A stretch of 64,000 bases of DNA, taken from assembly GCF_003289925.1 (NCBI RefSeq), contig NZ_QLZQ01000001.1:930001-994000 (forward strand), written 5' to 3'. Shown in pieces: positions 24,946-35,643 of the stretch. This DNA is from Planococcus maitriensis (GTDB lineage Bacteria; Bacillota; Bacilli; Bacillales_A; Planococcaceae). Made by a program: the position numbers and the translations under genes. Positions within the stretch are counted from its first letter, which is position 1. Every line of letters begins with the position of its first letter. The notes beneath the pieces were generated by a model. The model searched no databases. It saw only the letters and a list, made by a program, of their open reading frames with translations, and was not told the origin of the DNA.

Positions 24946-25160
24946 TAGGCGTCGACAGACTCCACTTTATAATCTTGGGAGGCCTGTTCATATTCGAGGT
25001 GCTGGCCTTCCAATAGCTGCACGAGCTCGATATTGAAGTTGCGGTCCTTCAGGTGGTGACGGACTTCCCGCTCGGTGGAAGCTTCTACATATAAACTTTT
25101 TGTGTTTTCGCGAACTGGTACTTCAAAACGGTTTTCTTGGTAATATACTTTAAAAATCAT
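24945..25160 (-). CDS. rpoY: RNA polymerase epsilon subunit
   Basis: Small protein of 71 residues ([19 protein letters not shown]...). It matches the YkzG/RpoY family, a small polymerase subunit of Bacillota that in B. subtilis copurifies with RNA polymerase. The ATG at 25160 is preceded by GGAGAG; the nine-residue extension upstream is not needed. It is translationally coupled to rnjA. Confidence 0.94.
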   Translation of the reverse strand: MIFKVYYQENRFEVPVRENTKSLYVEASTEREVRHHLKDRNFNIELVQLLEGQHLEYEQASQDYKVESVDA

Positions 25161-25239
25161 ATTTTGCTCTCCTTTTTCCACGTTCAATATAAATGCACTT
25201 TCTTTATATTATCATGTCATTGTTTTAAAATAAAGAATA

Positions 25240-25263
25240 GCCCTCCTATTTGTTAAGAAGGGC
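25240..25263 (-). terminator. Terminator of the 23-aa peptide gene
   Basis: On the minus strand GCCCTTCT pairs with AGGAGGGC (one G-T) and is followed by the T-rich TATTCTTTATTTT. It separates the peptide gene from rpoY. Confidence 0.7.
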
Positions 25264-25274
25264 CGAAATGAACT

Positions 25275-25346
25275 TTATGCTATCTTCTTTTTGTTCATAA
25301 TGCCGTTGAGCTGTCTGAGTAGTCTGCGTTTCAACCGTTTCAGCAT
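25275..25346 (-). CDS. Candidate 23-residue basic amphipathic peptide
   Basis: An ATG eight bases after AAGGAGTG opens a 23-codon frame on the minus strand. The product starts MLKRLKRRLLRQLNG and ends NKKKIA, with nine Lys/Arg and regularly spaced Leu/Ile, as in a cationic amphipathic helix. A promoter (TTGCTT, 16 bases, TATACT; 25368-25395) and a terminator (25240-25263) bracket it, so it looks like an independent unit. I recognise no family. It is shorter than usual gene-calling cut-offs. Confidence 0.6.
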   Translation of the reverse strand: MLKRLKRRLLRQLNGIMNKKKIA

Positions 25347-25367
25347 GGCTCACCACTCCTTATGTAT

Positions 25368-25395
25368 AGTATACTGTTTTTTCTGACAAAAGCAA
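25368..25395 (-). promoter_or_regulatory. SigA-type promoter of the 23-aa peptide gene
   Basis: On the minus strand TTGCTT (25395-25390), a 16-base spacer and TATACT (25373-25368). The predicted start site is near 25361, which gives a very short leader. Confidence 0.55.
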
Positions 25396-25439
25396 AGAGG
25401 GCGTATCAGGAAACGGCCTAAAAGATTGGGGATAGGAAT

Positions 25440-26213
25440 ATGTCGAAATTATTATTATTGGATATCGATGGCACCTTGCTCGATACGAAAAAGCAGTTGC
25501 CGGAAGCTACGAAAGAAGCGTTGATCGCAGCACGCGCAAACGGTCATCAGCTCGCTATCGCGACGGGCCGTGCCCCGTTCATGATCGGTTCGCTGCTGGA
25601 GGAACTATCGATTGATACGTACATCACGTTCAATGGCCAGTACATCGCATTCGAGAACGAAGCGGTGCACAAACAGGCCATCGATTCCGATACTTTGGAA
25701 AAAGTGCTGGCATTTGCGGAGCAGCGCGACCATCCGTTGGTTTTCTTGAACGAGCATAAGATGGTCTCTTCCATCGATTTCCATCCGGATATTGATGAGA
25801 GCATCAAGAGCCTGAAATTCCCGCATCCGGAAATGGACAAGGAATTCTACCGGACGAATGATGTGTATCAGGCGCTCGTTTTCTGCGAAGAGCACGAAGA
25901 AAGCCAATACCATGAAGAATTCCAGAACGTGGATTTTGTCCGCTGGCACCGCGTCTCGTGCGACATCCTGCCGAAAGGCGGCAGCAAAGCGGAAGGCATC
26001 AAGCAATTGATCCGCGCCACAGGCCACCGCCTTGAAGATACAATTGCTTTCGGTGACGGCTTGAATGACCTTCAAATGATGGAAATCGCCGGCTTCAGCG
26101 TAGCGATGGCGAACGGCCACGAAGAAACGAAGAAACGCGCGAACCACATCACGGGCCACGTAGATGAAGGCGGGCTTGCCAGCGCATTCGAGTTCCTTGG
26201 CCTCAGCCGCTGA
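25440..26213 (+). CDS. ykrA: HAD-superfamily (Cof-type) phosphatase YkrA
   Basis: The 257-residue protein has DxDGT (LLLDIDGTLLDT, 4-15), the motif-II Thr in AIATGRAPF, a Cof-type C2B cap (about 80-180) and C-terminal motifs SKAEGIKQL and FGDGLNDLQMM (Asp ligands). Cof-type HADs hydrolyse sugar phosphates, FMN or pyridoxal phosphate; the substrate here is unknown. Position before def matches ykrA in B. subtilis. Confidence 0.9.
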   Translation: MSKLLLLDIDGTLLDTKKQLPEATKEALIAARANGHQLAIATGRAPFMIGSLLEELSIDTYITFNGQYIAFENEAVHKQAIDSDTLEKVLAFAEQRDHPLVFLNEHKMVSSIDFHPDIDESIKSLKFPHPEMDKEFYRTNDVYQALVFCEEHEESQYHEEFQNVDFVRWHRVSCDILPKGGSKAEGIKQLIRATGHRLEDTIAFGDGLNDLQMMEIAGFSVAMANGHEETKKRANHITGHVDEGGLASAFEFLGLSR

Positions 26214-26250
26214 ACTTTGGACCGGCCAAAGGCAGTTTTTCAATCCCGCA

Positions 26251-26284
26251 AAAAACCCCGTCCATGAAAATCGGACGGGGTTTT
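26251..26284. terminator. Bidirectional terminator (ykrA / def)
   Basis: AAAAACCCCGTCC, loop, GGACGGGGTTTT between convergent genes. Confidence 0.92.
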
Positions 26285-26285
26285 A

Positions 26286-26858
26286 TCAATCCACTGTTTC
26301 TGTTTGAAGGTCGATGGCTGAAGCGTTCTCAACTTCCTGGAACGGGTCGTTCGGGTTGATGTGGTCATAGAACATGATGCCGTTCAAGTGATCAAGTTCA
26401 TGCTGGAAGGCGATGGCTGGCAGGCCTTTCAAACGCATCTTGAATTCTTCTCCTGATAGCGTATGGCCTTTGACGGTGATGCGTGCATAGCGCGGGACAT
26501 ATCCCGGCACCGAACGGTCGACCGACAGGCAGCCTTCACCGCTGGATAGATAGGCTTTCTCGACGGAATGGCTGACTATTTTCGGATTCACTGCCACCAG
26601 GCTCAAGTTCTCGCCGGAATGCTCGTCAAAGTGTAACGCGAAAATCCGCTTGGAGACGTTAACCTGCGGAGCGGCGATCCCGACGCCCGGACGCAAATCG
26701 TATTTCTCCGCCAGCTCGTCATCCTGGCTGTTCTTCACATATTCCAAAAGCTCTTCGCCGAGCTTGCGGTCTGCATCGGAAAGCGGTAGTTTGACTTCCT
26801 CAGCTTTCTGGCGAAGAGTGGGGTGCCCTTCACGGATAATGTCATTCATCAAAATCAC
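26286..26858 (-). CDS. def: Peptide deformylase
   Basis: Metallo-hydrolase of 190 residues that removes the formyl group from nascent proteins. It has motif 1 GVGIAAPQV (58-66), motif 2 EGCLSV (108-113, metal Cys) and motif 3 QHELDHLNG (153-161, metal His residues and Glu). It matches B. subtilis DefB (YkrB). The GTG start at 26858 is supported by AAAGGATG seven bases upstream and by the MITMENI-like N-terminus of the homologue. Confidence 0.95.
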   Translation of the reverse strand: MILMNDIIREGHPTLRQKAEEVKLPLSDADRKLGEELLEYVKNSQDDELAEKYDLRPGVGIAAPQVNVSKRIFALHFDEHSGENLSLVAVNPKIVSHSVEKAYLSSGEGCLSVDRSVPGYVPRYARITVKGHTLSGEEFKMRLKGLPAIAFQHELDHLNGIMFYDHINPNDPFQEVENASAIDLQTETVD

Positions 26859-27004
26859 GTATGTTCATCCTTTCATGGTGCTCTCTATTATATCTATTGT
26901 AGCGTATGATCGCCTTTTTGAAAAAAGAAAAAGCTCTTGCCGTTATTGTATTTTAACGCTAATCATTCTATAGTTAATTCATGGAAATCAAGGGGGACTC
27001 TATT

Positions 27005-27649
27005 GTGAAGAAACTAGCCATCGCCACGGCCTTGACCGGCATCCTTTTCCTGTCGGCATGCTCGGGGGCATCGACAGAGGAACAGTTGAACGAAATTTTG
27101 GAGACGACTTTCGAAGAAGAGGCCGAATACCGTGAAGTGCAGAGTGAATTGCAGAGCCGTGAGCAGAACGAGCAGGAAATTTTCGAATCGATCATGGCTT
27201 TAACTAAAGAGCAACAGTCGGAAGTAGAAGAGAAATCGCAGGAAGCGATCGCTTCGGCCGACGAACGGCTTGAACTTCTTGGCACGGAGCGGGAATCGAT
27301 GCAAAACGCAGCCGAGGAATTCAAGGGAATCGACCAATTGATTGAAGAAACAGAAGAGGAAAACGTGAAATCGGACTTAGAAGCGCTGAGAGAGCAGATG
27401 GATGAGCGCTTTGCGAAGCATAGTGAATTCACGGACGCTTACGAGGCGTTGATTGAACGACAGAAAGAATTGTATGGAATGGTGGCTGAAGAGGATATGG
27501 ATCTCGCGACACTTCAGGATAAGACGGATGAAGTGAATGACCAGAATGATTTGGTCCAGGAAGCCGTCACAGCCTTCAACAAACAGACGGAACAGTTCAA
27601 TGAGCTGAAAAACGAAACCATTGAAAAAATGAATGCAGAAAACGACTGA
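27005..27649 (+). CDS. ykyA: YkyA-family lipoprotein
   Basis: A lipobox (LSAC, Cys19) follows a short signal peptide. The mature protein of about 195 residues is almost entirely charged coiled coil (EQLNEILETTFEEEAEYREV...), as in the YkyA family. The GTG at 27005 is used because AAGGGGGA is seven bases upstream; the ATG 24 bases earlier has no site. Role unknown, probably envelope-associated. Position between def and pdhA matches B. subtilis. Confidence 0.9.
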   Translation: MKKLAIATALTGILFLSACSGASTEEQLNEILETTFEEEAEYREVQSELQSREQNEQEIFESIMALTKEQQSEVEEKSQEAIASADERLELLGTERESMQNAAEEFKGIDQLIEETEEENVKSDLEALREQMDERFAKHSEFTDAYEALIERQKELYGMVAEEDMDLATLQDKTDEVNDQNDLVQEAVTAFNKQTEQFNELKNETIEKMNAEND

Positions 27650-27672
27650 GCAGCCGTGAGGGCTGCTTTTTT
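27649..27672 (+). terminator. Terminator of ykyA
   Basis: AGCAGCC pairs with GGCTGCT and is followed by six T. It starts at the ykyA stop. Confidence 0.9.
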
Positions 27673-27701
27673 CTGTGCTATAAAAGCGCGCATTGAATCA
27701 G

Positions 27702-27717
27702 CTGTATTATAATACAG
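27702..27717. promoter_or_regulatory. Perfect 16-bp palindrome upstream of pdhA
   Basis: CTGTATTATAATACAG is a perfect dyad about 100 bases upstream of the pdhA promoter. The half-site TAATACAGAT recurs near 27880, just before the pdhA ribosome binding site. Regulator unknown. Confidence 0.5.
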
Positions 27718-27803
27718 ATTGCATTTTTCTTATAGTACAGTTGCTTTTATTTTTAGAATCTGCAAAAACGGGTATACACGTATAATGTATTGTTCTTCTA
27801 TGA

Positions 27804-27832
27804 TTGACCGTGATATTGTGGTGGCGTATACT
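27804..27832 (+). promoter_or_regulatory. SigA promoter of pdhABCD
   Basis: TTGACC (27804-27809), a 17-base spacer and TATACT (27827-27832), 73 bases before pdhA. Confidence 0.75.
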
Positions 27833-27889
27833 GAAAAAGAATGTGGCGATTGTATCACTAAGCTAGTGTTAAAATTTTAATACAGATAA

Positions 27890-29017
<1,128 letters not shown>

Positions 29018-29020
29018 GCC

Positions 29021-29998
29021 ATGGCACAAATGACGATGATCCAAGCGATTACGGACGCTCTGAAAACAGAAATGAAAAACGATGAAAATGTTCTGGTTTT
29101 CGGTGAAGACGTAGGTAATAACGGCGGTGTATTCCGCGCAACTGAAGGTTTGCAAAAAGAATTCGGGGAAGACCGTGTATTCGATACGCCACTCGCTGAG
29201 TCAGGAATCGGCGGCCTGGCGATCGGCCTTGCATTGCAAGGCTACCGCCCGGTACCGGAAATCCAGTTCTTCGGCTTCGTATTTGAAGTCATGGACTCCA
29301 TCAGCGGCCAAATGGCGCGCATGCGCTACCGCAGTGGCGGCACGCTGACATCGCCGGTGACGATCCGTTCCCCGTTCGGCGGCGGCGTACACACGCCGGA
29401 AATGCACGCTGATTCACTGGAAGGGCTCATGGCTTCACAACCCGGCTTGAAAGTAGTCATCCCGTCGACACCTTACGATGCAAAGGGATTGTTGATTTCG
29501 GCGATCCGCGATAATGATCCAGTCATTTTCCTGGAGCACATGAAATTGTACCGTTCATTCCGCCAAGAAGTGCCGGAAGAAGAATATACGATCCCGCTCG
29601 GCAAAGCCGATGTAAAGCGTGAAGGGACAGACCTCTCCATCATCACTTACGGTGCGATGGTACAGGAAAGCATGAAAGCAGCTGAAGAATTGGAAAAAGA
29701 TGGCCATTCAGTGGAAGTCATCGATTTGCGCACAGTCCAGCCGCTCGATATCGAAGCGATTATCGCATCCGTTGAAAAGACGAACCGTGCAATCGTGGTA
29801 CAGGAAGCACAAAAACAAGCTGGAATTGCAGCGAATGTCGTAGCTGAGATCAACGACCGCGCAATCCTGAGCCTTGAAGCCCCAGTACTCCGCGTAACAG
29901 CGCCGGATTCCGTCTTCCCATTCTCGCAAGCTGAGCAAGTTTGGCTGCCGAATGCAAAGGATATAGTAGAAACAGCGAAAAAAGTACTGACTTTCTAA
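29021..29998 (+). CDS. pdhB: Pyruvate dehydrogenase E1 component, beta subunit
   Basis: The 325-residue transketolase-like subunit contains [19 protein letters not shown] (about 26-44, cofactor contact Glu), [17 protein letters not shown] and [10 protein letters not shown]. It forms the E1 heterotetramer with PdhA. It lies three bases after pdhA and is followed by a 178-base gap with a strong hairpin before pdhC. Confidence 0.96.
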   Translation: MAQMTMIQAITDALKTEMKNDENVLVFGEDVGNNGGVFRATEGLQKEFGEDRVFDTPLAESGIGGLAIGLALQGYRPVPEIQFFGFVFEVMDSISGQMARMRYRSGGTLTSPVTIRSPFGGGVHTPEMHADSLEGLMASQPGLKVVIPSTPYDAKGLLISAIRDNDPVIFLEHMKLYRSFRQEVPEEEYTIPLGKADVKREGTDLSIITYGAMVQESMKAAEELEKDGHSVEVIDLRTVQPLDIEAIIASVEKTNRAIVVQEAQKQAGIAANVVAEINDRAILSLEAPVLRVTAPDSVFPFSQAEQVWLPNAKDIVETAKKVLTF

Positions 29999-30060
29999 TT
30001 GATGGACAGCGGGCTCAGGAACACCGTTTCTCGCATGTGAAATTAGAAAACAGCCTGATT

Positions 30061-30102
30061 CCAGCTTAACCGGCCGCCCTGATAACCGGGAGCCGGTGCT
30101 GG
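30061..30102 (+). other. Strong stem-loop between pdhB and pdhC
   Basis: CCAGC and ACCGGC (30061-30074) pair with GCCGGT and GCTGG (30092-30102), with a TTA bulge and an inner CCC/GGG. There is no T tract, so it is more likely an mRNA-processing or stability element than a terminator. Confidence 0.65.
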
Positions 30103-30176
30103 ATCATTTGCCAAACAGCAGCATTCCGTATGGCGCGCCGTACCGTACCGAATGGACAATAGAAAGGGTGACTAGA

Positions 30177-31565
30177 ATGGCTTTTGAATTTCGATTGCCG
30201 GATATCGGTGAAGGTATCCACGAAGGTGAAATAGTAAAATGGTTTATCAAGGCCGGAGACACGATCGAAGAAGACGACATTCTGTGTGAAGTGCAGAATG
30301 ACAAAGCTGTCGTCGAAATCCCGTCTCCTGTTTCAGGAACCATCGAGGAAGTGCTTGTAGAAGAAGGGACAGTCGCCGTGGTCGGGGATGTACTCGTGAA
30401 AATCGATTCCCCTGATGCGGATGATGTCCACTTCAAAGGCGGAAAAGACGACGAGGAAAAACCTGCACCTGAAGAAAAACAAGAAGACCAGCAGGAAGAG
30501 ACAGAAGAGCAGGTTCAGTCGGGAACAGCTGAATCAGGCGAAAACGTCGAAAAAGAACCGGCACCGGAAAGCAAGCCGGAAGGCGAAACCGGGGCAGGCG
30601 AACAGCCGCAAGCAGATGAAGCTGACAGCGACCCGAACAAACGCGTGATCGCGATGCCATCCGTACGCAAATTCGCGCGTGAAAAAGACGTCGATATCAA
30701 GAAAGTCAAAGGATCCGGCGACAACGGGCGCATCATGAAACAAGATATCGAAGCGTTCTTGGAAGGCGGCCAGGAGCAGGAAGCCCCTGCAGCAGAACAG
30801 GAAACAGCTTCACAAGAAGCGCAAGAAACAAAAGAAGCACCGGCAGCAGCTCCGGAAGGCGAATTCCCGGAAACTCGCGAAAAAATGTCCGGCATGCGCA
30901 AAGCGATCGCCAAAGCGATGGTACATTCTAAGCACACTGCCCCTCACGTTGCGTTGATGGACGAAGTGGATGTGACCGAACTCGTTGCACACCGCAAAAA
31001 GTTCAAAGATATCGCTGCGGAAAAAGAAATCAAGCTGACGTATTTGCCGTATGTCGTCAAAGCCTTGGTCAGCACATTGCGTGAATTTCCTGCGCTCAAC
31101 ACGTCGTTCGACGATGAAACCGGCGAAGTGATCCACAAGCATTACTTCAATATCGGGATTGCAGCGGATACAGAAAAAGGCTTGCTCGTTCCTGTCATCA
31201 AGCATGCAGACCGCAAATCCGTCTTCGCGATTTCAGACGAAATCAACCAGCTTGCAACGAAAGCGCGCGATGGCAAATTGTCATCTGCCGAGATGAAGGG
31301 CGCTTCATGCTCGATCACGAATATCGGCTCTGCTGGCGGCCAATGGTTCACACCGGTCATCAACCACCCGGAAGTCGCGATTTTGGGCATCGGGCGCATT
31401 GCCGAAAAACCGGTAGTGAAAAATGGTGAAATTGTAGCGGCTCCTGTGTTAGCATTATCATTGAGCTTCGATCACCGCATGATCGACGGAGCAACCGCAC
31501 AACACGCATTAAATCACATCAAGCGTTTACTAAGTGAACCAGAATTACTATTAATGGAGGCGTAA
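30177..31565 (+). CDS. pdhC: Pyruvate dehydrogenase E2, dihydrolipoyl acetyltransferase
   Basis: The 462-residue protein has one lipoyl domain (1-80, lipoyl Lys in [11 protein letters not shown]), a long Glu/Gln/Pro linker (about 85-145), the E1/E3-binding domain (about 150-190, [15 protein letters not shown]), a second Ala/Glu linker and the catalytic acetyltransferase domain (about 230-462) with DHRMIDGA (catalytic His). ATG at 30177 after AAAGGGTG gives the canonical [13 protein letters not shown] start. Confidence 0.95.
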   Translation: MAFEFRLPDIGEGIHEGEIVKWFIKAGDTIEEDDILCEVQNDKAVVEIPSPVSGTIEEVLVEEGTVAVVGDVLVKIDSPDADDVHFKGGKDDEEKPAPEEKQEDQQEETEEQVQSGTAESGENVEKEPAPESKPEGETGAGEQPQADEADSDPNKRVIAMPSVRKFAREKDVDIKKVKGSGDNGRIMKQDIEAFLEGGQEQEAPAAEQETASQEAQETKEAPAAAPEGEFPETREKMSGMRKAIAKAMVHSKHTAPHVALMDEVDVTELVAHRKKFKDIAAEKEIKLTYLPYVVKALVSTLREFPALNTSFDDETGEVIHKHYFNIGIAADTEKGLLVPVIKHADRKSVFAISDEINQLATKARDGKLSSAEMKGASCSITNIGSAGGQWFTPVINHPEVAILGIGRIAEKPVVKNGEIVAAPVLALSLSFDHRMIDGATAQHALNHIKRLLSEPELLLMEA

Positions 31566-31570
31566 AACTT

Positions 31571-32980
31571 ATGGTAGTAGGAGATTTCCCAATCGAAACA
31601 GACACGCTCGTCATCGGCTCAGGCCCTGGCGGCTATGTCGCAGCTATCCGTGCAGCACAGACTGGCCAAAAAGTTACCATCGTTGAGAAAGAATACATCG
31701 GCGGCGTTTGCTTGAACGTCGGCTGTATCCCTTCAAAAGCGATGATTTCTGTCGGCCATCGTTTTGAAGAAGCCCAACATTCAGACGACATGGGCATCGT
31801 GGCGAAAGAAGTTTCCCTGAACTTCGAAAAAGCCCAAGCTTTCAAAGATGGCGTAGTCAAGAAATTGACTGGCGGCGTCGAATCCTTGCTAAAAGGCAAT
31901 AAAGTGGAAATCGTCCGCGGCGAAGCATATTTCGTAGACGAAAACACTGTCCGCATCATGGACGCGGATTCTGCCCAAACGTACAAATTCAAGAACGCCA
32001 TTATCGCAACGGGTTCACGCCCGGTTGAAATCCCGACATTCAAATACTCAGAGCGTGTCATCGACTCAACTGGCGCTTTGGCCTTGAAAGAAGTACCGAA
32101 AAAACTGATCGTCATCGGCGGCGGCTATATCGGGACCGAGCTCGGGACTGCCTATGCAAACATGGGATCTGAAGTGACGATCCTTGAGGGCGCACCGGAT
32201 ATCCTTGCGGGATTCGAAAAGCAAATGACATCCATCGTCAAAAAAGGCTTGAAGAAAAAAGGCGTCGAAGTCATCACGAAAGCGTCTGCTAAAGGCGTAG
32301 AAGAATCAGATTCAGGCGTATCGGTTTCATACGAAGCCGGCGGCGAAGAGAAAACAATCGATGCAGATTATGTATTGGTAACTGTCGGCCGCCGTCCGAA
32401 CACGGATGAAATGGGCCTTGAAGAGCTCGACATCAAAATGGGTGAGCGCGGCCTGATTGAAGTCGATAAGCAATGCCGTACAAGCATCCCGAACATTTAT
32501 GCGATCGGTGATATTGTGGCAGGACTTCAATTGGCACATAAAGCATCATACGAAGGCAAAATCGCTGCTGAAGCGATTGCCGGCGAAAAATCGGAAGTCG
32601 ATTACTTGGCGATTCCAGCGGTTTGCTTCACGGACCCTGAACTTGCGAGTGTCGGTTTGACTGAAGAACAGGCAAAAGAGGAAGGCTTTGAAGTGACGGC
32701 GGCGAAATTCCCGTTCGGCGCAAACGGCCGTGCTTTGGCATTGAACTCTTCAGAAGGATTTGTTAAATTAGTATCCCGTAAAGAAGACGGCTTGTTGCTA
32801 GGCGGACAAATCGTTGGGGCGGGCGCTTCTGATATGATCGCAGAAATTGGCTTGGCCATCGAAGCGGGCATGACTGTGGAAGATATCGCGATGACGATCC
32901 ACGCTCACCCAACCTTGGCTGAGATTACAATGGAAGCGGCAGAAGTGGCTCTAGGCACGCCGATTCACATCATCAAATAA
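31571..32980 (+). CDS. pdhD: Dihydrolipoyl dehydrogenase (E3)
   Basis: FAD disulfide oxidoreductase of 469 residues. It has the FAD motif [15 protein letters not shown] (16-30), redox-active CLNVGC (about 47-52), NAD motif GGGYIGTE (about 182-189), [13 protein letters not shown] and the dimer-interface catalytic His in IHAHPTLAE. It reoxidises the lipoyl groups of PdhC. It lies five bases after pdhC, with AATGGAGGCG overlapping the pdhC end. A terminator follows. Confidence 0.96.
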   Translation: MVVGDFPIETDTLVIGSGPGGYVAAIRAAQTGQKVTIVEKEYIGGVCLNVGCIPSKAMISVGHRFEEAQHSDDMGIVAKEVSLNFEKAQAFKDGVVKKLTGGVESLLKGNKVEIVRGEAYFVDENTVRIMDADSAQTYKFKNAIIATGSRPVEIPTFKYSERVIDSTGALALKEVPKKLIVIGGGYIGTELGTAYANMGSEVTILEGAPDILAGFEKQMTSIVKKGLKKKGVEVITKASAKGVEESDSGVSVSYEAGGEEKTIDADYVLVTVGRRPNTDEMGLEELDIKMGERGLIEVDKQCRTSIPNIYAIGDIVAGLQLAHKASYEGKIAAEAIAGEKSEVDYLAIPAVCFTDPELASVGLTEEQAKEEGFEVTAAKFPFGANGRALALNSSEGFVKLVSRKEDGLLLGGQIVGAGASDMIAEIGLAIEAGMTVEDIAMTIHAHPTLAEITMEAAEVALGTPIHIIK

Positions 32981-32988
32981 ATAATGAT

Positions 32989-33016
32989 AAAGGGCCGCAA
33001 AATGCGGTCCTTTTTT
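32989..33016 (+). terminator. Terminator of pdhABCD
   Basis: AAAGG-G-CCGC pairs with GCGG-T-CCTTTTTT. Confidence 0.88.
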
Positions 33017-33068
33017 CTATGCTTTGTACGCCCTGCGTATGTTAAAATTTTACACAAGGAGGGTGATT

Positions 33069-33926
33069 ATGAAAAAACGAAATTGGCTGCTGCCGGCATG
33101 TGCAGCATTCCTGCTCGGGGCATGTTCTGATGAAACAGCTCAAGAGCCAGAAGAGGCAAAACAGGAAGAATCAGCGCAAGCGGATGTCGAGGGAGACGTG
33201 GCATCAGATCAATCCGTAAGCGATCAGGCAGAAATAGAAGAACAAGAGGATGCGGAAGAGCAGGCGCCGGAAGAAGCTGGCGAACAGGCTGTTGAACCGC
33301 GTTATCGCATTAATCCGCAAAACTCGAAAGTTGAACCGATAGGGGATGCGAATGCACAGGCGGTCCTGATCACGATCGATGATGCACCGGATACATATTC
33401 GCTTAAAATGGCCAAAACCTTGAAAGAGCTTGATGTGCCGGCTATCTTTTTCGTCAACGGGCATTTCCTCGACACAGAGGAAGAGCAAGAGACCTTGTCG
33501 AAAATTCATGATATGGGCTTTGCCATCGGCAATCATACAAACACCCATGTGAATTTAAAACAGTCTGCAGAAAGCGTTCAGCAAGATGAAATCGTTTCAC
33601 TGAATGAGCAAGTGGAAACGATTATCGGGGAAGCGCCAAAATTTTTCCGTGCCCCGTTTGGCGTCAACACTGATTTCAGTAATGCGCTTGTGCAAGAAGA
33701 AGGCATGGTGCGCATGAACTGGACTTATGGCTATGATTTTATGCAAGGCTATATGGAACCGGAGGCACTGGCAGAAATCATGGTCAATGCCCCTGAACTC
33801 AATGACGGCGGAAATCTGCTGATGCATGACAGGGAGTGGACCAAGGAAGCCTTGCCGGAAATAATAGAAGGCCTCCGCGATAAAGGCTATGAATTTGTGG
33901 ATCCGGATGAAATAGAAGGAATTTGA
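33069..33926 (+). CDS. Polysaccharide deacetylase-family lipoprotein
   Basis: A lipobox (LLGAC, Cys19) is followed by a Glu/Gln/Ala-rich acidic tether (about 20-77) and a NodB-type domain (about 95-285). The NodB motifs are TIDDAPD (metal and base Asp pair), GNHTNTHVN (metal His pair), RAPFG, and MHD near the end. It probably deacetylates a cell-wall or capsular glycan outside the membrane; the substrate is not known. ATG 33069 follows AAGGAGGGTG; a 15-residue extension is rejected. Confidence 0.9.
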   Translation: MKKRNWLLPACAAFLLGACSDETAQEPEEAKQEESAQADVEGDVASDQSVSDQAEIEEQEDAEEQAPEEAGEQAVEPRYRINPQNSKVEPIGDANAQAVLITIDDAPDTYSLKMAKTLKELDVPAIFFVNGHFLDTEEEQETLSKIHDMGFAIGNHTNTHVNLKQSAESVQQDEIVSLNEQVETIIGEAPKFFRAPFGVNTDFSNALVQEEGMVRMNWTYGYDFMQGYMEPEALAEIMVNAPELNDGGNLLMHDREWTKEALPEIIEGLRDKGYEFVDPDEIEGI

Positions 33927-33929
33927 CCT

Positions 33930-33967
33930 AAAAAAGGTTCCGGCGCAATTTGCGCCGGAACCTTTTT
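33930..33967. terminator. Bidirectional terminator (deacetylase / speA)
   Basis: AAAAAGGTTCCGGCGCA pairs perfectly with TGCGCCGGAACCTTTTT. Confidence 0.95.
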
Positions 33968-33982
33968 GCTTGTTGTCTATCG

Positions 33983-35452
33983 TTAACGGAACGCTTGATG
34001 TTCCTTTATGACGTGCAGTGTTCTGAGTGAATCATCTTCCGGCCCCTGAACCGGCAACCCTGCTTTGACGTTGGTATGGATATAGGAAATGTTTTCCTCT
34101 GTAATGATTTCCCCAGGGATGAAAATCGGGATACCCGGCGGATAGACCATGATGAACTCGGCGGAAATGCGGCCCACCGCTTCGTCGATCGGGATGATTT
34201 CCGTCTCTGCGTAAAAAGCGTCGCGCGGGGTCATCGCGAGCCGTGGAATTTCGGGTAACAAGACAATCGGTTCCGAAACGGCATGCTCAGTTTCCAGGGC
34301 TTCGCTCATGCGCTGCAAGGCATTGACAAGCAGATTGATTTCTTTCCGGCTGTCGCCGAGCGTGACAAGGCAGAGAATATTGTACAAGTCAGACAGTTCA
34401 ATTTCGATATTCGCGTTCTCGCGCAGCCATTCCTCTGCCTGGTGGCCGGTAATGCCAAGATTCTTGACGCTGATCAATAATTTAGTCGGGTCCATATCAT
34501 AGGTCGCGGAAGAATTAAGCAGCTCTTTACCGACACATAGCAGATGCGGAATCTTATTGATCCGCTTGCGTGCATCCTGTGCCAGTCGGATGGTTTGGTC
34601 GATCAAGTCAAATCCGTGGATAGCGAGCTGGCGCCGCGCAGTATCGAGCGATGCCAATATCGGATAGGAAGTGGATGTCGTCGTAAGCATCGATAGGGTT
34701 GCCTGGACGCGTTTCGGCGATACCAATCCTTCACGCACATTCAAAACGGAACTCTGTGTCATGGAACCACCCAGTTTATGGACGGATGTAGCGGCCATGT
34801 CCGCGCCTGCCGCCATCGCGGAAACAGGCAAGGATTTATGGAAATGGATGTGCACGCCATGCGCTTCGTCGACGAGCACCGGAATCGATTTGGCATGGGC
34901 GATATCGACGATGCGCTTCAAATCAGCCGCCACGCCAAAATAAGTGGGGTTGATGACGAGCACCGCTTTGGCATCGGGATATTCGGTCAAGGCCTTCTCC
35001 ACCGATTCAGGCGAAATGCCGTGGGAGATGCCCAGTTCCGGATCGACTTCCGGGTGGATGAAGACAGGAATCGCACCCGCAAATACGATGGCGGACATGA
35101 TGGATTTATGGACATTGCGCGGGACGAGGATCTTATCGTTCGGCCCGACCACGCTCAGAATCATCGTCATGATTGCGCCGCTTGTACCCTGGACCGAGAA
35201 GAAGGTGTGGTCTGCGCCAAAAGCCTGTGCCGCCAATTCCTGCGCTTGTTTAATCGCGCCTTTTGGGGAATGGAGGTCATCGAGTGGCGCTATATTGATC
35301 AAGTCGATCGACAGGATATTGTCGCCGACAAATTCCCGGAAAGCGGGATCGATCCCTTGGCCTTTTTTGTGGCCGGGGATGTGAAATTGTATAGGATGCC
35401 GGTTCCGATGCTTCAATAGTGCATCGAAGAGCGGAGTTTCGAGTTGTGACAA
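33983..35452 (-). CDS. speA: Arginine decarboxylase, Orn/Lys/Arg decarboxylase class I family
   Basis: The 489-residue PLP enzyme shows IQFHIPGHKKGQG (about 21-33), FFSVQGTSGAIMT, VDEAHGVH (PLP Asp) and SVHKLGGSMTQSS (PLP Lys). A C-terminal domain ends YPPGIPIFIPGE...LPVQGPEDDS. It is very close to B. subtilis SpeA, which makes agmatine for polyamines. I use TTG at 35452, aligned with the homologue and about nine bases after GAGGTG; the GTG at 35464 abuts that site. It complements the polyamine importer at 17-21 kb. Confidence 0.92.
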   Translation of the reverse strand: MSQLETPLFDALLKHRNRHPIQFHIPGHKKGQGIDPAFREFVGDNILSIDLINIAPLDDLHSPKGAIKQAQELAAQAFGADHTFFSVQGTSGAIMTMILSVVGPNDKILVPRNVHKSIMSAIVFAGAIPVFIHPEVDPELGISHGISPESVEKALTEYPDAKAVLVINPTYFGVAADLKRIVDIAHAKSIPVLVDEAHGVHIHFHKSLPVSAMAAGADMAATSVHKLGGSMTQSSVLNVREGLVSPKRVQATLSMLTTTSTSYPILASLDTARRQLAIHGFDLIDQTIRLAQDARKRINKIPHLLCVGKELLNSSATYDMDPTKLLISVKNLGITGHQAEEWLRENANIEIELSDLYNILCLVTLGDSRKEINLLVNALQRMSEALETEHAVSEPIVLLPEIPRLAMTPRDAFYAETEIIPIDEAVGRISAEFIMVYPPGIPIFIPGEIITEENISYIHTNVKAGLPVQGPEDDSLRTLHVIKEHQAFR

Positions 35453-35643
35453 TGGGACGTGCACCTCACTTTATCAAAATGAAAACAAGAGAAATTATAG
35501 CACGCAAGACGCTTTGTTACTATACTTAGAGTGAAGATGTATGGCTAATTTTCCGTGGCAGGGCATAAGCTGTAGGAGTGGAAAAGGGAATTTCGGAATT
35601 GAAGCGAATAGACAATTAGAGGACGAAAAAAAGGAGTGGGATT

